Position numbers and translations under genes: made by a program
Assembly: GCF_016802865.1 (NCBI RefSeq)
Contig: NZ_JAEVHM010000010.1
Span: forward strand, 1-64,000
Direction: 5' to 3'
Length of the DNA: 64,000 nucleotides
DNA from: Micromonospora parastrephiae
Lineage (GTDB): Bacteria > Actinomycetota > Actinomycetes > Mycobacteriales > Micromonosporaceae
The notes under the pieces: model-generated
What the model was told of the DNA's origin: nothing
The model's input: the letters and a program-made list of their open reading frames with translations, nothing else
Database searches by the model: none
Shown: positions 37,587 to 45,423 of the stretch, piece by piece
How positions within the stretch are numbered: the first letter of the stretch is position 1
How the letters are laid out: each line of letters begins with the position of its first letter

Positions 37587-38312
37587 TCAGCCCAACCGAT
37601 CACGGATGGTGGCAGCGGCGGCGAGGAGTTCGTCGTCCGGGTGGTGGTGGGCGGCTGTGTCGAGGACGGCGTGGGCTTCTGCGGGGCGGTGGGCGAGTGC
37701 CTCGGCGAGGTTGACGGCCGCGGTCAGGAACTCGCGGGATACCGCTTGCTGGTGTCGGGCGAGCCATGGATATCCGGTGTCGGCGGCGAGGGGCCCGCGG
37801 TAGGCGGCGACGGCGTGGCGTAGGGCGGCGGTGGTGGCTTCGGTGCTGGTGGCATGTTGGGCTGCGGTGATGGCGTCGCGCATGGTCCACAGGTCGATGT
37901 CGAAGGCGTCTGTGTTGAGGGTGTAGTGGTGTCGGCGCAGCCGCAGGTAGGTGTTGTCTCCGCTGATGGAGCGGAACGTCTGGCGCAGGTTGTAGGTGTA
38001 GGTGTGCAGCCGCTGCGTGGCCAGGCGGTGGGGTGGCTCGGGGATGAGGTCGCCGAGGATGTCGTGCTGGTAGGCCGATCCTCCGCGCACGATCAGGTAG
38101 ACGAGGAACTCCATCGCCTGTGGGCGGACGTGCTGACCGTCGGGGACGCCGAGGATTGTCGGTGTGCCGAGTACCTGGACCCGGATCCGGTTCGCTCCGA
38201 CACCGGTCTGCCGGCCCAAGGGTTGGGCGGGGACGTGAAGGCTCGGCGGTTCGGCGCTGTGACCGCCCTCGGAAGTGATAGCGGAAGGGTTCCCCGGTTG
38301 TGAGTCGTTCAT
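37587..38312 (-). CDS. BTAD-domain winged-helix regulator (SARP-like)
   Basis: This 241-residue protein has a disordered N-terminus (about 1-45), then an OmpR-type winged helix (VQVLGTPTILGVPDGQHVRP, PQAMEFLVYLIVRGG; about residues 48-130). A bacterial transcriptional activator domain with TPR-like helices follows (DLWTMRDAITAAQHA; about 145-241), ending HPDDELLAAAATIRDRLG. It lacks an ATPase, like small SARP regulators. It probably activates genes of the element. ATG 38312 is chosen because translation from 38438 adds only low-complexity sequence. It lies next to a TPR gene on the same strand. Confidence 0.7.
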   Translation of the reverse strand: MNDSQPGNPSAITSEGGHSAEPPSLHVPAQPLGRQTGVGANRIRVQVLGTPTILGVPDGQHVRPQAMEFLVYLIVRGGSAYQHDILGDLIPEPPHRLATQRLHTYTYNLRQTFRSISGDNTYLRLRRHHYTLNTDAFDIDLWTMRDAITAAQHATSTEATTAALRHAVAAYRGPLAADTGYPWLARHQQAVSREFLTAAVNLAEALAHRPAEAHAVLDTAAHHHPDDELLAAAATIRDRLG

Positions 38313-38464
38313 GGCGGGGCGCCAGTGACCGCCCTCGAATCCGCTTGTGAGGACTCGGTGCTCATTGACGCAACGGTACAGATCCCGTCGGCCTGTCGGT
38401 CCGGTCGCACGCGCACCAACTGCTCGACGGCTGGACACGTGACCGTCGGCGGTGCCGAAAGGTC

Positions 38465-38881
38465 TCAGTTCCCCGCCTGGCTGTGCTGCCGCTGGTTTTC
38501 CGCGGCATCGAACTCGATGTCGGGGTGGTTGTGTCCGCGGTCTGCGCAGTGCCGCCGCAGCTCGTTCAGGTGTTGAAGCATGCGGGCGGTGGCGGGGTGG
38601 TGGGGGTGGGCACGGCGGTGCGTGGTGATCGTGTCGGCGAGGAGGTGTCGGGCGGCGCCGCAGTGGCCGAGGTCGCGCAGGACAAGAGCGAGGGTGGCCT
38701 GCGTGGCGAGGGTGGGGTGGGCACCCGGCCCGGCGGTGACGGTGAGTTGGTCGGCGAGGTGCCGGTAGGCGTGGTACGCGCGTTGGTGATGCCCAGCCTG
38801 CCGGTGGGCGGTGGCGAGGTCGTGCAGAGCGGCGAGGACGGGCTGGCCGGAGGGGCCGTGCTTGTCTTCGTCGGTGTACAA
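38465..38881 (-). CDS. TPR-repeat protein
   Basis: This 138-residue protein has about three tetratricopeptide-like helical pairs (LAALHDLATAHRQAGHHQRA; THPTLATQATLALVL-type helices; HPATARMLQHLNELRRHCAD). It resembles the C-terminal TPR tail of larger actinobacterial XRE/TPR regulators, so it may be a remnant. It lies 150 bp upstream of the BTAD regulator on the same strand and diverges from the FtsK-like gene. A protein-interaction role is inferred. Confidence 0.5.
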   Translation of the reverse strand: MYTDEDKHGPSGQPVLAALHDLATAHRQAGHHQRAYHAYRHLADQLTVTAGPGAHPTLATQATLALVLRDLGHCGAARHLLADTITTHRRAHPHHPATARMLQHLNELRRHCADRGHNHPDIEFDAAENQRQHSQAGN

Positions 38882-39098
38882 GGGCGCACCGACGTGGAGT
38901 CGACGGTGGCGGTCCTGTCGCGCACTAGCCGTTGACTTCCGATAGGCCTAGCCGGAGTTCGACGCGCTGCAGTCGACCCGAAATCATCCGCTCGGCATTC
39001 GTCAGCACCCTGCGCTACACAGGGCTGACTGCGGGTTGCGCAGTTGGGTAAGGTCGGCTCCAGAGATCGCGGTCCATCGGTCCTGGGGAGACGTTGGC

Positions 39099-41723
39099 AT
39101 GGAGTCGGTGGCGTCGGCGTTTGGTCGGGCGGTGACGGCACATCGGGAGGCTGTGTCGCATGTGGAAGCCGCTCGGGTGCGTCTGCACGACCGTGCTGGT
39201 GAGGATGGCTTCTCGACGCGGGCCCGCGAGGAGGCGCGGCGGTTCGCTGCGGGGATGCAGCGGCTCGCTGAGGGGTTGACGCCGGGCTGGCTCGGCTGCC
39301 GACTGACTCATGCCGCTGTCGACCTCCCGACCGGCGTCCACGCCGCACTGGGACGCCCGATCCCCGTTCGGCTAGGCGATGCGTCGCCCGTCGCCGGGAG
39401 CGCGTTCAGTGTCGTGGTGCCGTTCGTGGGCGCCGGTCATCTGGCGGTTGACAGTGATACCCGTGATCCGTCGGTGGCCCGCTGGCTGCGTGGCTTACTG
39501 CTGCGGGTGCTCGCGGCGCTGCCGGATGGCGCGCTTCGCGTCGCGGCCGTGGACGGGGCGACTCTCGGGGCGGTGTTCGGCCCGTTCCGGGCCATGATCG
39601 ATGCGGAGGCGTGGCGGCGGCCCGCGATCGACCTACCCGGCCTTCAGCAGGTGCTGACCGAGGCGGAGGAACGGATCGAGCGCGCCCAAGCCGGCGAGAC
39701 GGACCCCTCAGTGCTGCTGGTGTGCTGTGCGGCCCTGCCCGAGGGCGCGGGTCGTACTGAATGGTCGCGACTGGCGGCAATCGCCCATGCCGGTCCGGCG
39801 GCCGGGGTGTTCCTGCTGCTCGCTGGCTATCCACCACCGCAGCATCCGGGGCTCAACGCGGCACCCCGCCTGGAGAGCACCACGCATCTAACGGCGGTCG
39901 GCGGCGGGTTGTTCGCCGTGTCCGACCCGCCGGGGCCTTACCGGTTCAGCTCTGACGGGTCCGGGTTGGCGGTGCCGATGCGGTTGGACGCTGGGCCTCC
40001 AGACGATCTGGTGGAGGCGGTCTGCCGCAAGTTGGCGAAGTCGGCGCGGGTGCAGGCGTCGACGGACTTCGCGGCGCTGATGCCGGCGCAGATTTGGCAG
40101 GAGTCGTCGGTCGGCGGGCTGAAGACTGTGGTGGGCCGGGACGGCCGCAACGAGTGCGTGTTGGCGCTCGATGACGCGACACCGCACTGGTTGGTGGGTG
40201 GTCGTACCGGGTCGGGCAAGACGGTGTTTCTGCTGGACGTGCTCTACGGCCTGGCATCGCGCTACTCGCCGGACGAGCTTGGCCTGTACCTGCTGGACTT
40301 CAAGGAGGGCGTGTCGTTCGCCGAGTTCACCCCGACGGCGGTGGACCCGTCCTGGATTCCGCACGCCCGCACCGTCGGTATCGAGTCAGACCGGGAGTAC
40401 GGGCTCGCGGTGCTGCGGACGCTGTCGCGGGAGATGACCCGGCGGGCAACCGAGCTGAAGCGGGCCGGGGTGACCAAACTCGCCGACCTACGCACCGGCC
40501 GGCCGGACGTGGCGATGCCGCGGCTGCTGGCGGTGATCGACGAGTTCCACGTGCTGTTCGAGGGCAACGACGCAGTCGCCCGGCAGGCTGTGGCCCTTTT
40601 AGAAGAGCTGGCGCGTAAGGGGCGCTCGTACGGCATCCACCTGATCCTTGCCTCGCAGACCATCTCCGGGGTGGAGGCGCTGTTCACCAAGACCGAGTCG
40701 ATCTTCGGCCAATTCCCGCTGCGGGTCGCCCTCGCCGGCGGCGGCGGCATCCTCGACCAGCTCAACGACGGCGCGGACAACCTGCCCATCGGTGGCGCGG
40801 TCATCAACTCAGCGGCCGGGATAGCGGGGGCGAACCGCATCATCCGCTTCCCCAACGCCGACGCAGAGTCGGTGAGCGCGCAGCGGCACCTGCTGTGGGA
40901 CGCTCGGCCGCCGGGCGACGCCCCGCCAGCAGTGTTCGCCGGTTACGCCGAGCAGCACCCCGACCAGGACCCCACCTTCGTCCGCCTGACGCCGGACGTA
41001 CGCCGACGGCGAGCCCTGGTCGGCCGAGCCGTGGACGTCGGCCTGCCCACTGCCGGGTTCACCCTGGACGCGACCCCGGGCAGCCACGTAGCGGTGCTCG
41101 GCACCTCGCCGGTCGGGGCCGACGTCCTCTTCGCGGCCACCGTCAGCTTGGCCCGCCAGCACGCCCCCGGCACCGCCAGGTTCCTCGTCGCGCCGTTGGT
41201 CGCCGCAGCCGACGAGGCCGCCGACGCCACTGTCGGCGCGATCACCGCAGCCGGCCACTCATGCGAAACCGTCAGCGCAGCCCAGCTCCGAGCGCGACTG
41301 GCGGACCTCGCTCAGGCGACCGCTCCCGGTGGGGGGCAGACGACCTATCTGGTGATCTTCGGCGCGGACATCGCCAGCAGTCTCCTCGCCGCCAGCGACC
41401 CCACCACCTACCGCTCCGGACACGACGACCTCCGAGATGTGTTGGCCAATGGGCCCACTCAAGGTGTCCACCTGCTCGGCTGGTGGCGCACCGTGAGCCG
41501 GTTCACCGACGACCTCGGGCCCACCGGTGGCAACGAGGTCGCCTGCCTCGTCGCCCTCAACCTCCCCGGGAACGACTTCGGGGCCCTGCTCGGCGACTAC
41601 GCATCCGAATGGCAGTCCCGCCCCAACCGCGCTCTACTGATTGATCGGCACGACAACCGCCGCGCCCTCATCGTCCCCTACGTGCGCCCCGGCACCCTCG
41701 ACCAGATCGACGATATGGAATGA
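39099..41723 (+). CDS. FtsK/SpoIIIE-type ATPase with three ATPase-like domains
   Basis: This 874-residue cytosolic motor lacks membrane segments. The central FtsK/SpoIIIE domain is intact: Walker A GGRTGSGKT near 366, LLDFKEGVSF near 398, and Walker B LLAVIDEFHVLF near 477. An N-terminal RecA-like domain (about 85-330) and a C-terminal one (about 650-865, degenerate P-loop LGTSPVGADVLF) flank it, a layout like the EccC/EssC motors of type VII secretion. It could instead be the DNA-transfer motor (TraB/TraSA-like) of the element. ATG 39099 follows GGGGAGACGTTGGC. It overlaps the following membrane-protein gene (ATGA), and small helical proteins lie downstream. Confidence 0.8.
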   Translation: MESVASAFGRAVTAHREAVSHVEAARVRLHDRAGEDGFSTRAREEARRFAAGMQRLAEGLTPGWLGCRLTHAAVDLPTGVHAALGRPIPVRLGDASPVAGSAFSVVVPFVGAGHLAVDSDTRDPSVARWLRGLLLRVLAALPDGALRVAAVDGATLGAVFGPFRAMIDAEAWRRPAIDLPGLQQVLTEAEERIERAQAGETDPSVLLVCCAALPEGAGRTEWSRLAAIAHAGPAAGVFLLLAGYPPPQHPGLNAAPRLESTTHLTAVGGGLFAVSDPPGPYRFSSDGSGLAVPMRLDAGPPDDLVEAVCRKLAKSARVQASTDFAALMPAQIWQESSVGGLKTVVGRDGRNECVLALDDATPHWLVGGRTGSGKTVFLLDVLYGLASRYSPDELGLYLLDFKEGVSFAEFTPTAVDPSWIPHARTVGIESDREYGLAVLRTLSREMTRRATELKRAGVTKLADLRTGRPDVAMPRLLAVIDEFHVLFEGNDAVARQAVALLEELARKGRSYGIHLILASQTISGVEALFTKTESIFGQFPLRVALAGGGGILDQLNDGADNLPIGGAVINSAAGIAGANRIIRFPNADAESVSAQRHLLWDARPPGDAPPAVFAGYAEQHPDQDPTFVRLTPDVRRRRALVGRAVDVGLPTAGFTLDATPGSHVAVLGTSPVGADVLFAATVSLARQHAPGTARFLVAPLVAAADEAADATVGAITAAGHSCETVSAAQLRARLADLAQATAPGGGQTTYLVIFGADIASSLLAASDPTTYRSGHDDLRDVLANGPTQGVHLLGWWRTVSRFTDDLGPTGGNEVACLVALNLPGNDFGALLGDYASEWQSRPNRALLIDRHDNRRALIVPYVRPGTLDQIDDME

Positions 41724-42391
41724 CAGACCAGCCCGTCACCCCGATGCCCCGCGACGGCGGCTGGGCTGCCTACACCGATCACTCCCGTCGTCTGTCCGCC
41801 CTGCTGCACGACGAACGCGTCCGCGCCGAGCACCAGGGCGCTACCAGCCGCAACGGACAGGCCGCCGTCGACCAGATCACCTACCGGCTGGGGGCTCAGC
41901 GACAACACCTTCAACAACTCGCCGTCTCCATGCGCCTGCCCGAGCCACACATCGGCGGAATAGCGCCCGGTCCCATACCTGACCCCGCCGAGGCCCTGCG
42001 CCGGGCCGCAGCAGCCGCTGACGCGGCTGACGCCGCCGCGGAGAACGCCCACCGGCGGGCGGCTCAGCCACCGCTGTTGCCCGGGCTGACGCCGCTGGCC
42101 CGCAACGCCCTCGTCTATGCCGCTGCGGCGATGCTGGGCACCTTCGCGTCGCTGCTGATGTTTGCCGTCAGCCCCGACACCGATCTCGACCGGATCCCTT
42201 GGCAGCTCGTGCCCTGGTCCCTGTGTGGGCTGCCCGCGCTGGCCTTCTTCGCCGGCTACCTCACGATCAGCCTCGTCGGACAGCCGCGCATCGGCAGCGG
42301 TGGCACCCGGTCCGCGCGGGCCGGCGGAGTGATCTGTTTTGTCGGCATGCCAATCTTGTGGTTCATCTTCATCGCCTCGACCAGAGGCTGA
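41720..42391 (+). CDS. Membrane protein partner of the FtsK-like ATPase
   Basis: This 223-residue protein has a helical, Ala-rich N-terminal half (about 1-120, coiled-coil potential) and three membrane segments: ALVYAAAAMLGTFASLLMFAV near 127, VPWSLCGLPALAFFAGYLTI near 158, and VICFVGMPILWFIFIAS near 203. Its ATG overlaps the ATPase stop by 4 bases, so the two proteins are made together; it may dock the ATPase at the membrane. The family is not recognised. Confidence 0.6.
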   Translation: MTDQPVTPMPRDGGWAAYTDHSRRLSALLHDERVRAEHQGATSRNGQAAVDQITYRLGAQRQHLQQLAVSMRLPEPHIGGIAPGPIPDPAEALRRAAAAADAADAAAENAHRRAAQPPLLPGLTPLARNALVYAAAAMLGTFASLLMFAVSPDTDLDRIPWQLVPWSLCGLPALAFFAGYLTISLVGQPRIGSGGTRSARAGGVICFVGMPILWFIFIASTRG

Positions 42392-42456
42392 ACCGCAGAC
42401 GCATCTGCCACCAACGGCGGTGCGTTGGACACCACGAATCAGGGGAGGAACATCCA

Positions 42457-42717
42457 GTGGCCACCATCGGAGACATCAAGGCGGGCCTGGCTCACGGCAA
42501 GTCCGAGGCCGAAAAGGCACTCGCCCAGCTCGCCGGCGTCAACGCCCAGGTCGACAAGGCCATCGCCGTGCTCCAGGCTCTCGCCGCCGGCACCCAGCAA
42601 CCCGCCGTCATGGGTGCCATAGGCAAGCTCAGCGCCGCCAAGCAGAAGTTCGGCGAAGGCGCCGGCCTGATCCAGGCCGCATCCGCCCAGACCGACAAGT
42701 ACAACGCCGTCCTCTGA
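42457..42717 (+). CDS. Small helical protein, WXG100-sized (paralogue 1)
   Basis: This 86-residue, two-helix protein (MATIGDIKAGLAHGKSEAEK... ALAAGTQQPAVMGAIGKLSA...) has no Trp-x-Gly motif but a size and helix-turn-helix-hairpin layout like WXG100/ESAT-6 proteins. Its second half aligns with the second halves of the proteins at 43382 and 44021 around a pattern L-x-x-G-x-x-x-P-x-V-x-x-A. GTG 42457 follows GGGGAGGAACATCCA. It resembles proteins annotated DUF6244 in streptomycetes, from memory. A secreted or structural partner of the FtsK-like motor is a hypothesis. Confidence 0.6.
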   Translation: MATIGDIKAGLAHGKSEAEKALAQLAGVNAQVDKAIAVLQALAAGTQQPAVMGAIGKLSAAKQKFGEGAGLIQAASAQTDKYNAVL

Positions 42718-42743
42718 CACCGAATCCCCGGAAGGTTCCCTCG

Positions 42744-43379
42744 ATGCCCACCGTCATTGTTCCTGTCGGCCTCAACCTTGGCCCCTCGTACCGGTACGCC
42801 ACTCCGCCTGACTCTGAGCCGGAGTTCTACCGGGTGAGGCTTGGCCAGGAGTTCGCACAGCTGACCATCGACGAGTTCAAGGTGTGGGGACGAGCTTTCC
42901 TTGACCCTGAGCGTCACTCCCGGCTTGAGATCAACCGAGGAACGCTGCGCGACGATATCGATGCGTCTGGCGACGGTCCCACAAAGCCGGAGCACATCAT
43001 CGAAGGACTCCTGGAGCGGGGATTGCTCATCGAGTTCGACCCGGACGGCTCGCTCGAGAGAGTGTTTAGGCAGCTCAAGCTGTTTCCCACCGCCGAAGGC
43101 ATGGGCAACACGCCGGACGAGCCTGCTTGGGAGCGCATCGGCCACAACGGGCAGCCTCTATTGAAGGTAAGCGCGACGGTCTACGGGATCTGGGCGTTCT
43201 CCAACATCGAAGAGTCGCTCTGGGCCGCATGCTCTGGCCTTGCTGAGGACGCCGAGCAGGGCAGAGCCGATGGCGAAGAGCTTGACGCCTTGACCGCGGA
43301 CGAAGCCGCAAAGGCGATCGCCGGCAACGTGCCGCTACTCGTTTCTGCGGGCTGCGCAGTTCTCGACAAGACTTCCTAG
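42744..43379 (+). CDS. Hypothetical protein in the FtsK-like cluster
   Basis: This 211-residue soluble protein is not recognised. It starts MPTVIVPVGLNLGPSYRYAT and has a winged-helix-like central part (LTIDEFKVWGRAFLDPERHS; IIEGLLERGLLIEFDPDGSL), and a helical C-terminus. ATG 42744 follows GGAAGGTTCCCTCG. It is 26 bp after the small helical gene and 2 bp before the next gene, so it is part of the same operon. Winged-helix-like means a DNA- or protein-binding role is possible. Confidence 0.55.
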   Translation: MPTVIVPVGLNLGPSYRYATPPDSEPEFYRVRLGQEFAQLTIDEFKVWGRAFLDPERHSRLEINRGTLRDDIDASGDGPTKPEHIIEGLLERGLLIEFDPDGSLERVFRQLKLFPTAEGMGNTPDEPAWERIGHNGQPLLKVSATVYGIWAFSNIEESLWAACSGLAEDAEQGRADGEELDALTADEAAKAIAGNVPLLVSAGCAVLDKTS

Positions 43380-43381
43380 CG

Positions 43382-43972
43382 ATGGGATGGCGTCGGCAGA
43401 CTAACCGGGCCGGAACCTCCGGTTCCCGCCTCGGCAACGTAGGACGGTCAGCCGGACGCGCGCTGGTGGATACAGCGGTGGAATCAGCGCGGGAAGGCAT
43501 CACCAAGGTCAGCGAGAAGGTCGGGAAGGTGGCTGGCGCTGGGATCGCGGTGGCGGCCACTGCGGCAGTCGATGCCGCTGGCCACCAGCCCTCGCCCTTG
43601 GTCGCGGTGGGTGCGGCGTACGCCGGCATGAAGGTCGGTGGGTTGGTCGGCCGTGCCATGAACGCCGGGCTGGATCGGATCACCGCTGGGCGGGGTGGTG
43701 GTCCGATCGGTTCGGTGATGGCGGAGTTGAGCATGGTGCTGCAGACGCTCGATCAGGTGGGTCGGGGCATCGCGGAGGTTGTCGACTCGGTGAACAATGC
43801 TCAGGCCCACTTTCAAAAGGTCAGCCGGGGCGGCGGAAACAACCTGCTGAACAGCGCGGTCCGTGCGTGCCGGCAGGCGGCTGTTCGCCTTGAGGAGGGT
43901 GTAGACGAGGTCAAGCAGGCTCAGGACCTCGTCGGTAAGCACTTGGTGGCGGTGGCGACGGCTGGTGGCTGA
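43382..43972 (+). CDS. Helical protein with C-terminal paralogue domain (paralogue 2)
   Basis: This 196-residue protein has a basic N-terminus (1-40), then an Ala/Gly-rich amphipathic stretch (KVAGAGIAVAATAAVDAAGH and VAVGAAYAGMKVGGLVGRAM; about 50-95) that could insert in or lie on a membrane. A two-helix C-terminal domain follows (about 112-196; NNAQAHFQKVSRGGGNNLLN). The C-terminal domain aligns with the small proteins at 42457 and 44021. It ends the rightward operon. Confidence 0.55.
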   Translation: MGWRRQTNRAGTSGSRLGNVGRSAGRALVDTAVESAREGITKVSEKVGKVAGAGIAVAATAAVDAAGHQPSPLVAVGAAYAGMKVGGLVGRAMNAGLDRITAGRGGGPIGSVMAELSMVLQTLDQVGRGIAEVVDSVNNAQAHFQKVSRGGGNNLLNSAVRACRQAAVRLEEGVDEVKQAQDLVGKHLVAVATAGG

Positions 43973-44020
43973 GCGCCGCTAGCCGCCCGCCGCTTGGAAG
44001 ATGTCGTCGAGCCCGGACGG

Positions 44021-44425
44021 TCAGTGGGCCTGCGGATCGTGTGGTGCCGACTCGTCGGATTGCGAAGGTGGCTGGCCGTCGGGATGGTCGAAAATGGCTT
44101 CGCTTCGCTCATCGTGAGTCGGCTCGACCTTCCGCTTTTCCTTGGCGGGCTGCTGAGGGAGGTCGATGCCGATTGCTCGTGCGTACTCGGCGAGGATGCC
44201 GCCTGCTTCGGCGAGTAGCCATGAGCCGTCGCGGAGCTTGACGATTCCTTGGGCGTAGTTGCCCAGTGCCCGGTTGACCAGTGGGTTGTTGGCCCCGGCG
44301 GTGAGAGCGCGGAACTCGGCTCGGGCGTTCTCGGCATCCTGGATGACGACCTTGGCAAGGTCCTGCTGCTGGCCGATGGAGACGTACAGGTCCCGCAGCG
44401 CGGCGGCGATGTCGGGCAGGGTCAT
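44021..44425 (-). CDS. Small helical protein (paralogue 3)
   Basis: This 134-residue protein has a two-helix domain (1-90; ENARAEFRALTAGANNPLVN, then LRDGSWLLAEAGGILAEYAR) with the same pattern as the proteins at 42457 and 43382. A charged, Ser/Pro-rich tail follows. Its ATG overlaps the stop of the 93-residue gene upstream (ATGA). It is on the opposite strand to paralogues 1 and 2 and converges on them. Confidence 0.6.
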   Translation of the reverse strand: MTLPDIAAALRDLYVSIGQQQDLAKVVIQDAENARAEFRALTAGANNPLVNRALGNYAQGIVKLRDGSWLLAEAGGILAEYARAIGIDLPQQPAKEKRKVEPTHDERSEAIFDHPDGQPPSQSDESAPHDPQAH

Positions 44426-44703
44426 GGTTGGTACCTCCGGGTGAGGCCGGCCGCGGGATCAGGGCTGGCGGTGAGTCGGCGGGCGTTGATGAGTTGGGGG
44501 CGGGTGGCGCCGGGCGTTCTGCGGGGTAGGCGGCCGTAACCCGTGAAGGTGGCGGCGGCCTGCTCGTTCGTAGGGCAGGGGCCGACCAGACGGCAGCGCA
44601 GGCAGTAGCCGGTGGCGCTGGAGGTGACGTGCTCTGCGAGCGTTCGCTGGGCGGCGGTGAGCTGATCGATGGCCGCCGCCGACAGGTAGATGGTGGCGGC
44701 CAT
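44422..44703 (-). CDS. Small Cys-containing protein
   Basis: This 93-residue protein has a helical start (MAATIYLSAAAIDQLTAAQR) and a short CLRCRLVGPC motif (residues 34-43) with three cysteines that may bind zinc or iron. The sequence then turns basic. It overlaps the helical gene downstream and follows the 83-residue gene by 1 base. It is the third gene of a tight four-gene leftward operon. No family is recognised. Confidence 0.55.
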   Translation of the reverse strand: MAATIYLSAAAIDQLTAAQRTLAEHVTSSATGYCLRCRLVGPCPTNEQAAATFTGYGRLPRRTPGATRPQLINARRLTASPDPAAGLTRRYQP

Positions 44704-44704
44704 C

Positions 44705-44956
44705 TCATGCCTCCGGTCGCGGGAGGGCAGCCACGCGGGCGAGCACTTGCCGGAAGCATCCTGCCTGGCTGTGCGCGTTGATCTCGATGCCTTCGAGCCA
44801 CACCCACTGGCCGTCGTACCAGGTGCTTAGGTCAAGGCGGACGTGGATGATTCGCAGCCAGAGCGGACCGCAGCTGTGCTGATAGTCCTGCTCACGTAGG
44901 TGCACAGCGTCGCCGGGCGCGACCGTCACCTCGGGTGTGAGGGGTGTCGGGATCAC
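44705..44956 (-). CDS. Small protein with W-rich beta domain
   Basis: This 83-residue protein (IPTPLTPEVTVAPGDAVHLR ...) has strands rich in Trp (GPLWLRIIHV, WYDGQWVWLEGIEIN). The GTG at 44956 is chosen because it overlaps the TGA of the upstream 59-residue gene in a GTGA arrangement; the longer frame to 45052 would read through that gene in the wrong frame. Function is unknown. It is part of the leftward operon. Confidence 0.55.
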   Translation of the reverse strand: MIPTPLTPEVTVAPGDAVHLREQDYQHSCGPLWLRIIHVRLDLSTWYDGQWVWLEGIEINAHSQAGCFRQVLARVAALPRPEA

Positions 44957-45132
44957 AGCCCGCCCATCCAACCCGTTTGGCCCGGATGTGGCCGGGATCT
45001 GCGGCCTCCGCAGGCGGGGCAGTTCAGCACCGAACCGCACCGTCGGCACCACCGAGATTTGACCCTGAACAGGAACAGCCCAGCGGCGAAGCCAAGTACC
45101 GCAACCGCCACCAGGGCGAGGGATGGGACCAC
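44953..45132 (-). CDS. 59-residue membrane protein with zinc ribbon
   Basis: This short gene is easy to miss. It starts MVPSLALVAVAVLGFAAGLF, giving one N-terminal membrane helix, followed by WCRRCGSVLNCPACGGRR, a two-CxxC zinc ribbon (residues about 30-45), and a basic end. The GTG at 45132 has an excellent ribosome site (GGGAGGCAACGCA). The stop overlaps the next start (GTGA), so it heads the leftward four-gene operon. A membrane-tethered zinc ribbon could bind nucleic acid or protein. Confidence 0.6.
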   Translation of the reverse strand: MVPSLALVAVAVLGFAAGLFLFRVKSRWCRRCGSVLNCPACGGRRSRPHPGQTGWMGGL

Positions 45133-45161
45133 TGCGTTGCCTCCCTGACTCGGCCCCTCAA

Positions 45162-45197
45162 GGGACGCAGCCCGCTTCGGGTGACGGGCTGCGTCCC
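45162..45197. promoter_or_regulatory. Perfect 13-bp-stem hairpin in divergent leader
   Basis: GGGACGCAGCCCG (45162-45174) and CGGGCTGCGTCCC (45185-45197) pair perfectly around a 10-nt loop. The hairpin sits in the divergent gap between the leftward operon (start 45132) and the XRE gene (45424), 30 bp upstream of the former. It is too far from any stop codon to be an ordinary terminator. An attenuator or a transfer/nicking site are possibilities. Confidence 0.5.
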
Positions 45198-45302
45198 GTC
45201 AAGAGGCGTCCGAGGCCGGACGAGCGGCGGGCCCCTGGGAGCGCGAGCCCACCGTCGCACCGCGCGGCTTTCGGCCGCACCGGCCTGACATGCTCAAGCC
45301 CA

Positions 45303-45358
45303 TAGTGCCTATGCACTAGTGAGAATGCAAGGATTGCATTCGCAAGTAAGTCACTTGC
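45303..45358. promoter_or_regulatory. Three adjacent palindromes before the XRE-DUF397 pair
   Basis: Perfect inverted repeats follow each other: TAGTGC-CTAT-GCACTA (45303-45318), AATGCAA-GGA-TTGCATT (45324-45340) and GCAAGT-AAGTC-ACTTGC (45342-45358). They lie in an A/T-richer stretch 66-121 bp before the XRE start and are likely operators for that regulator and for the divergent operon. Confidence 0.6.
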
Positions 45359-45423
45359 CTGGCCTGCCTAGAGGTTGCATCCGCATGGCGGGCACACTCT
45401 GACTACGACAGGAGCGAAGGGAC

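Noticed and set aside
39099..41723. A classical TraB/Tra hexameric DNA pump
   Set aside because: Not excluded, but there is no N-terminal membrane helix or C-terminal winged helix, and the three-ATPase layout fits EccC-like motors better.
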